NCBI GenBank assembly: GCA_014898425.1
Contig: RCSZ01000010.1
Span: 1,860,001 to 1,924,000, forward strand
Origin: Botryotinia globosa
Taxonomy: Eukaryota; Ascomycota; Leotiomycetes; Helotiales; Sclerotiniaceae
Reading direction: 5' to 3'
DNA length: 64,000 bases
Shown here: positions 55,045 to 64,000 of the stretch, one piece after another
How the letters are laid out: every line of letters starts with the position of its first letter
How positions within the stretch are numbered: the first letter of the stretch is position 1
Translations under genes and position numbers: made by a program
The notes under the pieces: generated by a model
What the model saw: only the letters and a program-made list of their open reading frames with translations
Database searches by the model: none
What the model was told of the DNA's origin: nothing

Positions 55045-58000
55045 CCATACAATCAACCAACCACACAGTCTCGACAAACAGCGAACCGAGAGAGTCAATC
55101 GTTCCGTTCAATGGTGGTATCAGTTTCCTCCCATTAACGCGAGCATACTCCCAAAGTTTATTTGACACAACGCCAACAGAGCAATGCACGAAGGTGATTT
55201 GTACCTTGTCGATGTGTCAATTGCAAATCATATGTACACCTAGCTACACAACATCCATTGTCATCGTCATCACTATCACCATCATGAATCATGATCATGA
55301 TCACTAGCACGAAGAAGAACTTATTAGTTGGAGCTAGTTAGCTAGACGTGCCTAGAGGTCCCGACGGCTCTATCCATCACTGTTGATACAGACGACTAAT
55401 CAATTTTTTCCAGATGCTGGATTAGTTTGCTCTTTTACCGTTTATTCAATCCAACCATGATTACTATTTCTATACCTGTCATACCGTTTCTAATGATGAT
55501 ATGATTTCATCATCGGATCAGATTGTATATGTGCATATCTACCTATCTAGCAGATAAACTACCAGTACCTAACTATCATGGAATCATTTTGCACAACTCC
55601 AAAAACGTGATCGGAAACTCCAGTTTACCGTTTCCCCGCTCAAAAATCGGTATTCTAAGGCCACCAGGGCATAGCAAATATAATCATATATATTCTTTTG
55701 AACCTAATCCATCCACAGAAACTTTTCTGTTACAGCCAAAAAGCATCAACCAGAATCCTTGCATTTGACAGTGCATGCGATTGAGAAGCCCCCACCAAGG
55801 ACAGAACTGATCGGGTGCCGTTCTCTTCCACATGGCAATTAGATAAAATTCCCCATCGAAACAAATCGCGCACATCGTTGACGAAAACGCGGTGATGTCC
55901 TCTTTTAGCAACTCGTCTGGTTTGGGAAAAAGAACCGCCGGAAGTGAACAAATCCCGTCTACCGACATGATTTCCACTAGCGCAGTCGAATAAGGTTAGG
56001 TACGTCCCTAGTACCTACCTTGGTAACGATTAATGGGAGGAGGCTGAGCTCGAGGCTGAGGTACTTTACTTTCATATCATATCAATCTATTCTATACGAA
56101 GTGAACAGATTACTGGCTGCAACAATCTGCATCCGACTGAAGATCAACCCTCAATCCTCTTCTGCGGTTAACGCTTCCCCGCACGGTATATGATCAATGG
56201 TCATATTGACAGCGTCGTGCCGCTTCTGCGGAAGATCGTTATCTTAAGACCACTGGTGGACGTTATTTTAAGACGTTATCACTAAAGAGACCAACCAAGT
56301 TCGTTCCAAGAAGGCCTCAAGTCAGTTGGCACATCTTTTTAAACCTCAAACGAAAACCCCTGTTTTTACTTATTACATGTCAAGATTCCCACACCGTCGA
56401 TAGCAACCAGTATCTTTATGCGTTGTAAAGCTGCCTTTCTATCAAACCACTCCCTCGCGCCCAGTGGCTCGTCCAGCACATCCTACCTCCAATTGGAATC
56501 CTTGGCATTGAAAACAAAAGCTTCGCATACCGTATATCGTATACCCTCTCCGGTCACTTTACAAGCATGCATCGCCTCGACGGCAATACGCGTCTCGAGT
56601 TTGTGTCGAGAAATGCCAAGTACTGAATGAAATTGAGAAGTGTACCGGCATGGCCACCTGACTGTATCCAGCCCAGAAGTCAATTCCCCTTTTGATCTCC
56701 TGGCATCCAAGATCACCAAGATACGAACCCGCCAATCGTGTGCCATTGCTTTCGCCCAAGAGCGGAGAACTGCTTGGCATGTCACGTGATATCTATCTTT
56801 GGCTCAGCTAACAATTATGGTTTCCATATTCTACTGTTGTAGGCAGTATTGGCTACTGTAATAGATTTTATATCTTGTGTGTAATATCTTGTGTAACCAT
56901 TGTGTGTAATTGCTCACATCTGTGACAATACTGGCTACAGATGACAACACTCGAGACTAGAGGATCGTCCGCTATCCTTCATGATGCCTGAAACTCCACG
57001 ACTAAGCAAATATCGACAGTGTACTAAGCAATTGTAGCAGTTGATACGCATTGACACTGCATGATTTGGAAGTAAAACGTCAACACTGATCAGGCAAGGC
57101 TGGTCTATATTCATACAATTTTCTTTATTACTACACACTTCGCGAGATCGAGGAGGAACATATATCGATTGTCCATCAGATAATCATCACAAAACCTACA
57201 TGGTGTAGTAACCATCTGTCACGAGGTTTAGCATAATTCGATTCCATGAGTTCAGGTTTACTTTCAAGATCCCCCTATTTATTATCTCCACATTTTCTTC
57301 GGTACTTGGAGAGTGAAAGGTTTCGTAGGTCGGTGCCTATGAATGTTGGAGCTACGTAAAAGATCGGACACATCAAATCATAGCTGAAGATCTGAAAATC
57401 CCTTCGTTATTATACTTTCATTTTAACAACTTTCAGTCATGCCATTGAGTTTAGAACTTCTCTCGAGTCTCAGCCACCTGTTCTAAGAATAGTTGATCAG
57501 CCTAAGTGGGTTTTGTTTCACCGGAAATACGTCGGGGCTAGTTGAGACGTTGATCCCTTGACTCTGGAGTCTGAACTCTATCTGGAGATACGGTAACCGT
57601 TTTTCACAGGAAGTATACTGAAGTCCCCACAAATATCTCATTACAACCACATTCTTTCGATGTTGCAAGTAGTCCGTCCTTGTAGCTCCAAAGCTCTCGA
57701 CTCAGGACTGAAAGAGATAGGATATTCCTACAATCATAGAACACGATCGCTATCCAATTCGCGGACTTCCTTATGGAGAAAGTCTGGAGAAGATGGAGAT
57801 CCCAATGTAAAACATGGGGGATCCGAGGAATTCCATACTTGACGACTTGCAACAAAAGTCGAATATTGGGTTGTTTTAACTCGATCGGATCCTGTTTATA
57901 TGACTTCGAAGCTAGAGTATGGGAAAGTCTCAAAGGATATGGAATTACAAACAATCCCATATCTGTCAATTTGCAAAAGGATGTTTTTTGCTGAGTGTTA

Positions 58001-59012
58001 GTTTTTGATCTTTTTATGACAATGTGGCCTTGCCTCACAGTTAAAAGAAGGCGACGGATTTTAGGTCGATTTCGACAGCATAGTATTTTATGATTGTTAC
58101 AAGAGCTGGCGGATGAAAATATTTCCAAGCGTACTAAGAATCTGCATCCATTCTACATAGGGCTGGTAGGTGGGCACAGAACTACATCGATGTCTTAGCT
58201 ACTGTCGCAGTTGAGACAGTCTCTCAGTCCTCGGACGATTTTTAGCTTGGTTCGCGTCGTCTTTGCTACTCTCGCATTTTCTTTTCCTCTTCTAGGGACA
58301 TATGCCACTTGTCCTTGAGTAGGATTTTGATAATGTCTATCGCATTGCTACAAAGCTTGTGAAGTGTGACACGCGGAGTAGTAGGACCAGGAAATTATTT
58401 AGCACATGTTCGATTAATCAAATTAGAGAAGATCTATAACGGTGGCTCATCAGAGGGTACATTAGATATCCATATCGAATCGTTAATTTGGCAATCCATT
58501 ACATTTACGATGTTTCCATAGATAATCCTGAATTGAGGGGAGAAAAGAAAAGCAAGCATGATTACTTTGTTTGATTACGCTAGTTCTGCCTGGGCCGCTT
58601 TCGATGAGCATTTGTGTTTTTTTTCATTCCTATATAATGCTACGTTTCCAATCAAAGGGTTTCTCATATTGTGTTGGAGAAAAAAAGTTTGAAAATACTT
58701 CAAACTTGTGCAAGTGACTGGTGTGATTTATTACAGTTGTGGTGTATGAGGTTAGTGTATTTGCTGTCCTTAATTTTCACTGTTATGAGTTATCACGAGA
58801 ATAAAATGATCACAAATTGGAAAAGCTGACATTCCACAATCGATGCACTCACAATCTATGAAAAGCTTCAAAGGTTGTAAATCACATTGCACAATGTTTT
58901 TGGAATATCTCGAGTTATATTTTAAGCCAAAGCATAGGAAAAAATGCAAAACACCGAAACTTCTAGCGACCAGCCCGCAGTCTCTTTCCTCTGTCTCCAA
59001 ACTATGCTAAAT

Positions 59013-59909
59013 TCACCTTTTGGCCCTCTGCATTTGTCTAACCCTCTCCCTCTCCCTTTCGTTAGCCTTCTTCTTGATAGCCATCTCCTCGACTTCTATG
59101 CTGTCGGATGTATCACCTTCTTTAAGATGACGTTCCTTGTTGGTATGGGGACTTGGTACGCGATGCCTACCACTATTTCTTTGGGGTTCCTTGGATGCAG
59201 ATGCTGGAGGCTTAGAACCTGTTGGGGGATTCGATCTGTCTCTTGATCCGTGTCTTCGTCTATCTCTTGATGTCTTTTTAGAACCATCACCAGCCGGAGT
59301 GGCAGCCGGCATAGGAGCCTTCTCACGTTGACGCCTTTCGTCGTTTTCCTCGTTCCGTAGTCGAGCGCTGAATACAAGTTCACTCTCAGGCTTCCCTTCA
59401 AGCGGTCTATTCTGCGTACTGGATGGATTTCGCGTGGTCCCTGTTGAGCTGCCTGAAGGTTGAAGGAGAAGTTTTGCGACCTCTCTTGTTTCTTTAGTAG
59501 CAAGCACGTAACCTATAGCCCTGTGGTAAGCTATCACTTCTTCATTCTTTGTTTCCATTGACTCCTTAGCATCCGTGGCATTGCGGTGCTTTTTCACGTG
59601 GGTCTCCTGGGCGAGGTCATTTTTGTCTTTTTCTGCGGTCTCAAACTCCCCAATATCATTATTTTCCTTCCTCAACTTGTCAAGCTCTTTCTTTGAAGCC
59701 TTTCTACCTCGGGCGCTTATGAACTTCTTCACCTCATCTTTGTCTTTTGTGACGTCAGAAGTTTTGGTGGCCGCCCAATATCTCTCAACAAGCGGGTGAT
59801 TCTTGTTGTCCTCGATAGTATCGCAATGTCCCTGGTAGGTTGTAACATAGAAGCCCTTTGCAAGCCTTGCAACTATTTCCTCGGGTGTTTCTTTTTGCGA
59901 ACTTGACAT
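59013..59909 (-). CDS. Orphan highly charged protein
   Basis: Single exon of 298 aa from an ATG at 59909 (MSSSQKETPEEIVARLAKGF). The N-terminal 60 residues look folded (GFYVTTYQGHCDTIE, HPLVERYWAATK). The rest is Lys/Arg/Glu-rich, with predicted helical or coiled stretches (KKELDKLRKENNDIGEFETAEKD) and then a disordered basic part (KKTSRDRRRHGSRDRS, KPPASASKEPQRN) ending in a strongly charged helix (KKKANERERERVRQMQRAKR). The basic runs suggest nuclear or RNA-linked location. I do not recognise the family. It borders the right-hand repeat block. Confidence 0.7.
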   Translation of the reverse strand: MSSSQKETPEEIVARLAKGFYVTTYQGHCDTIEDNKNHPLVERYWAATKTSDVTKDKDEVKKFISARGRKASKKELDKLRKENNDIGEFETAEKDKNDLAQETHVKKHRNATDAKESMETKNEEVIAYHRAIGYVLATKETREVAKLLLQPSGSSTGTTRNPSSTQNRPLEGKPESELVFSARLRNEENDERRQREKAPMPAATPAGDGSKKTSRDRRRHGSRDRSNPPTGSKPPASASKEPQRNSGRHRVPSPHTNKERHLKEGDTSDSIEVEEMAIKKKANERERERVRQMQRAKR

Positions 59910-61234
59910 TTTGGTTGGATCTGAATGGATATTTTGTAGATTCGTATATCGTAATAATTGTTTATGAGGAGAGATGACTCTTGTATATTGATAGCTATGT
60001 TCGGTTTGTAAGGTTGTAACTTGAGTTTAAACTCGTGAATAGTTGTTGTGATCTTGAGTTGATTGTTGTGATGATGTTGCTATTGATGGATAGAGTCGTG
60101 CTTTTATACATCCCCAAAATCTCTTAGCTCCACCAGAATGTAGGTAGTAACACAACCATAACGTCACAAAGTTCCATTATGGATTAAATTTCTTCACCTC
60201 TCACCGGTCTGAGTGGTGTCGATAGACGTGAGCACGATCTTCGATAAAAAGTACGGTTGCCCTGATCAACGACCACCCGAACACCCAAATAGATATCATA
60301 TCCGAATTGATATTGACCTTTGCATTAGATATGGGTCTGATGCCTGCTTGTTAAAGACCGGATCGTAGGTCGGTCCATCGCTCATTTTTCAGTGAAAATT
60401 AGGCATCAGCTAGATGGTCTACTATTTGGCCCAAGTTTCCACACTTTCGATAGCTTTGATAGAGTACTCATTCATGATGATAGTTTCAGCTAGGAAAAAT
60501 CTTCCAGTGAAGCATATTGTCGTGGCCGAAAAGATCCAGAAAATTATATACCACTCAATTGGTTGGCGCACCAATCGGGCTTCGTGATGTTGTTGCGATC
60601 TTCTGGTAGTTGGATACTTCCCGGAAGATTGAGTATTGGATTGAAATCGTGATTCGCTTTTTTATCATGTTATTATAATCAATAATTGTGACAAGGATAG
60701 AAAAGTTGATGGTCAGTTATCTGTTTTCAACATGCAAGTGCGAGGTGAGTTATTGCTCGTCACCTTTTCAATCTTCTAACGTAGTTCCAATAATTATTGG
60801 CTTCGTACTTCACACTTAACGGAAAGAAACGGTTTATCATAAATTCCCAACTACATACATAAAAAAATTCCGAAGATTCGTGAATGATATATTTGGGAGT
60901 GGTGCTTTTTTATCCTAGTTTTTAATGATATGTATCCCATTCATTTATCCTCTCACTCAAACTCAGCATTATCCAACTATACACTCTTTCTACAAAGAGG
61001 CAATCACTTACTCGTTGATTATCGCTCTTCGAGGTCATCTTCACCTAATTCGAAAATACGTAAAGGAGGAAAGATTGGGGTCGCAAACTTCTTCTTCCCT
61101 TCCCTTCCCGTCTGGTACTGTCCCGAGGCCGGTAAGGAATGATTGGCCTAGCCGTTGAACATAGAACAAAATGTGGAGATATGGATTTCTTTCAATTAGC
61201 TGTAAATCATTAGCAAATAGAACAATAATTCTAA
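59910..61234. other. Gene-free stretch, 1.3 kb
   Basis: Promoter of the charged-protein gene (TTGTTGTGAT repeats near 60040-60075), then unassigned sequence. No gene seen. Confidence 0.5.
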
Positions 61235-61611
61235 GGGTGCATTCGGATCGATTCATTTCGGCTTATTTTAATTATTAGATCTTATTTATTTAGTAAATAA
61301 TACTTAGTAAGCTTAAATAATAGATTTATTGAATGTTTAAGGTTGTGAAATAAATCATTAGAAATTATTTGATTTTTGATAATTCTAATAAATTAAAGTC
61401 GTAAATGTTTTCAAAATTATTTTATATTAATTATAATATAACCTTTTAAAGCTTTATAATTAATTTTTTATTAAATGTTTATTATTATTTATTCCTATCA
61501 TTTTTAAATATTATCTAAATATTATTCAAATATATCAATCTAAATATCCTTCTTATTTTAACATTATTAGAAATCTTATAAAATAAATCGAAAATCGATC
61601 CGAATACACCC
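61235..61611. repeat. 377-bp MITE, TAA duplication, related to the 41-kb copy
   Basis: Inverted ends GGGTGCATTCGGATCGATT (left) and, reversed, GGGTGTATTCGGATCGATT (right). TAA on both sides (61232-61234 and 61612-61614). A/T-rich inside. It shares the GTTCG/ATTCG-GATCGATT core and size with 41032-41398. Confidence 0.85.
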
Positions 61612-61732
61612 TAAGAGTTGAAATATTCAATACATCTCAAGTAAAGTCGTTTTCGTTTACTGATAATCAGTGTTAAAATCATTCGAATATCTTACAAATT
61701 ACTTAAATCTCACCCTAAAATTCATTCATGGG

Positions 61733-62563
61733 TTAAGTCAATCACTCTACTTTCGGGCCACATCTGTTTTGGGCGACTCTTTTATATCAAAAATCACTTT
61801 TTTGATTTATCAATATCTTTATTAATAGTGAATATAATTTAATAAAAATTTATTTATATATAATTCGAACTATTTTAAATTTTTAGGATTTTATTTGAAT
61901 CGATTTTTAGATTTTTAAAATATCGATTTTCAATTTATATATAAATTTAAATTTTTATAAAATCTTTAATAACCTTTTAATAACAATTATTAAAAGAAAA
62001 CTATATATCTTTTTAAAAAATTCAAACTTGAATTTATATAGAAATTTAAAAAAAATTCAAAAAAATGTATGAAAATAAAGATATAGTATATAGTGAATTG
62101 AGAAAAATATAAAGAATCTTTGTAATTTCGAAAGTATTCTTTTAAATATTTCTTTATAAGAAACTTTTTATTTTTTCAAGATTTTTTAAATTCATTATTT
62201 TATTAATTTATAATTAAATTTTATAATTTATTTTTAGTTATTTTTTCTTAAAAGTTATTATAGATTTTATGAAATTTTAAATTTAAATATAATTTATATA
62301 TAAATTGAAAATCGATATTTTGAAGTTTTAGAAATTGATTCTAAAAAATCTAAAAAATCTAAAAAATCTAAAAAATCTAAAAAATCTAAAAAATCTAAAA
62401 AATCTAAAGTAAATTTAAAATAATTCAAATTATATATATATAAATTTATATTAGTGAGTTATATTCAATATTAATGAAAACATTAATAAACTAAAAAAGT
62501 GATTTTTGATATAAAAGAGTGGTTCAAAATAAGGGTGGCCCGAAAGTAGAGTGGTTGACTTAA
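61733..62563. repeat. 831-bp element with inverted arms of about 150 bp
   Basis: Both ends begin TTAAGTCAA-C/T-CACTCTAC, then TTTCGGGCCAC, and the two arms match over about 150 bases (CTCTTTTATATCAAAAATCA near-identical). If TTAA is the target duplication, the element proper is 61737-62559. No coding capacity. Fold-back MITE type. Confidence 0.85.
62341..62406. repeat. (CTAAAAAAT)7 minisatellite inside the fold-back element
   Basis: A 9-bp unit repeated about seven times. Confidence 0.95.
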
Positions 62564-62892
62564 TCGTTATCTTATATCTATTCTAATAAATACCTTACGA
62601 GTATAAACTCAAACTTTAAACTTTATTATTTTCCAAAGGAAATAAACAAAAAGAAATAAAAGTAAATAAAACAAAAGTTATTTATAAAATTTTAAAATTA
62701 TTAACATACTTCTTAATTTAATATACATCTCAAAAAAGAATATTTTATAAAATTAAAATAAAAGTTGTAATTCTGTACTAAAAATATATAAAAGTATAAT
62801 TTATAATCTTTGTATTATTCAAAGAAATCTATATTTATATCTATACTCATATTTCTATTCTCATAAATGAATATTGAAAATAAATTCTCAAT

Positions 62893-63086
62893 TTAAGTCG
62901 ACCACCCTACTTTCGAGCCACTCCTCTTTTGAACCACTCTTTTACACCAAAAATCACCTTTTTAATCTATTAATATCTTTATTAATATTAAATATAATTT
63001 AATAAAAATTTAGATCTATATAATTCGAATCATTTTAAATCTATTCTAAGATTTTTAGATTTTTAGAATTTTTGTAAATCGATTTC
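62893..63086. repeat. Left arm of a second copy of the fold-back element, truncated
   Basis: TTAAGTCGACCACCCTACTT and the following 190 bases match the left arm at 61733 with transitions (for example ACACC for ATATC). The match stops where the LTR-like sequence begins at 63087. Confidence 0.8.
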
Positions 63087-64000
63087 TGTTGGTTCGAGAA
63101 GGATACGGAAAACGTAGTACCCACATAATGTAGATCCTATATATCTAATTGTATTCTATCTAAAAAAGCTAGTTAAATAGGAAAGTAGTAGATCTTATAT
63201 AGATACTATTAAAAGAACTAATTTCTTTTATATTCACTTAATCCTTTCAATATAGTAATCTTTGTATTAAAATCATTTTCTTAAAATGAATTTCTTATAT
63301 ATGAATTCTCTTGTTTATATATTCGGAACTCTTTTTTATAATTTTAATATAATAGTTTTCTATTAAATAGAATTAATCCTTTCTTTATATTTTTTTTATC
63401 TATTTTATTATTTTGATATCAATTTTATTTATATTAATTAAGTTAGTCAAAACCTGGTATAGCTTTTCTTTCATTATTATATCAACTAAATTAATTAGAT
63501 TGTTGATCTATATAACTTTGATAATTTCTTTTCTCTTATAAAATTGATATAGTATTATAATATCGATTATTAATCTTTTCTTATTGATTGTATTCAGTTT
63601 GGTGAGTAAGTTATATAAAGACTTCGAATTAGTATATAAGATTAATAGAATCTTTTTATTAAGAATGATATTAATTATTAAAATAATTACAATATCAATA
63701 TTGAATCCCTAAATTAATCCATATAATTCGAATATCAAAATACTATATATAATTTTTTTACATTTAATAAATAATTAATAAATAATATTAGTATTATTAT
63801 ATTTATTCATTATAATAATTATATAGTTTATTTGGAATGAATAATCTTTATTATTTGTAAAAGAGATATTTATAAAAATAACAATTTTAAATAAATTTAA
63901 ATCGAATAATATATAATTTAATCTTTTAGTAGAATTCTCTTTTTATTATTTGATATATTTGTTCAATATTATAATATTATTTTTATCGGATTATATTGTT
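63087..64000 (+). mobile_element. Candidate 5' part of another LTR retrotransposon, cut by the window
   Basis: Begins TGTTGGTTCGAGAAGGATAC directly after the truncated repeat. About 363 bp later, after ...TTAGTCA, comes TGGTATAGC at 63455, resembling the TGGTAT-type primer-binding site found after LTRs. The rest is A/T-rich and stop-filled. The second LTR is outside the window. Confidence 0.5.

Larger units (their letters stand above)
53208..59012. other. Gene-poor stretch, about 5.8 kb
   Basis: Short open frames occur on both strands (around 55.7-56.0, 56.4-56.8 and 57.6-58.1 kb), but none shows a family motif, a consistent exon model or a clear start. Simple repeats lie at 54089-54112 and 54899-55044. 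The first kilobase is the promoter of the Zn2Cys6 gene. Confidence 0.5.

Noticed and set aside
54935..55165. Leu/Thr-rich open frames
   Set aside because: They are translations of the 18-bp minisatellite.
57604..58128. Minus-strand open frame of about 174 codons
   Set aside because: It opens without an ATG at its reported end, has no motif, and open frames overlap it on the other strand.

Overview
This is nuclear DNA of a filamentous ascomycete (Pezizomycotina). Support for this comes from very short introns (about 47-136 nt, GT-AG, with CTAAT/CTGAC-like branch points), three Zn2Cys6 regulators, a GH64 glucanase, a GPI-anchored wall protein, and AT-rich repeat blocks showing C-to-T/G-to-A decay typical of repeat-induced point mutation (RIP). 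A leotiomycete of the Botrytis/Sclerotinia kind is my impression from the protein sequences; it is inference, not proof. Exon joins were worked out by hand from splice sites, reading-frame phase and family similarity.

Layout. 1-19 kb is a dense housekeeping and accessory block: a kelch membrane protein running off the left edge, a DUF1330-like protein, a pirin, a large protein with a 2OG-oxygenase-like fold that appears to lack its iron ligands, a GPI-anchored Asn/Gly-rich surface protein, an orphan protein with a hydrophobic N-terminal half, Mediator subunit 8, and an MPDU1-type PQ-loop protein. 19.8-24.4 kb holds a dead MFS transporter (two in-frame stops), a Zn2Cys6 regulator and a tRNA-Gln. 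25-31 kb holds a dual-specificity phosphatase, a ten-exon-scale amidase (nine exons) and a RIC8 G-alpha exchange factor. 32.7-40.9 kb holds a GH64 beta-1,3-glucanase without a signal peptide, a secreted histidine acid phosphatase with an altered RHGxRxP motif, a Zn2Cys6 regulator, and a divergent alcohol-dehydrogenase-like pseudogene (frameshift plus stop).

41-47.4 kb is mobile DNA: a 367-bp MITE with TAA target duplication, then a complete but RIP-destroyed Ty1/Copia retrotransposon of 5740 bp with 170-bp LTRs and a TGTAT duplication. Removing the element and one duplication copy leaves a 46-codon small ORF, so the element sits inside a candidate small gene. 47.4-59 kb is gene-poor, with several tandem repeats and one Zn2Cys6 regulator. 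After an orphan charged protein at 59 kb the window ends in a second repeat block: a second MITE of the 41-kb type, an 831-bp element with inverted arms of about 150 bp, a truncated copy of that element, and what looks like the 5' LTR of another retrotransposon inserted into the truncated copy.

I found no convincing multi-gene novel system. The most informative signals are the polarity switch of RIP along the Copia LTRs, the small ORF split by that element, the likely pseudoenzyme at 5-8.5 kb, and two decayed transporter/dehydrogenase genes each lying beside an intact Zn2Cys6 regulator.
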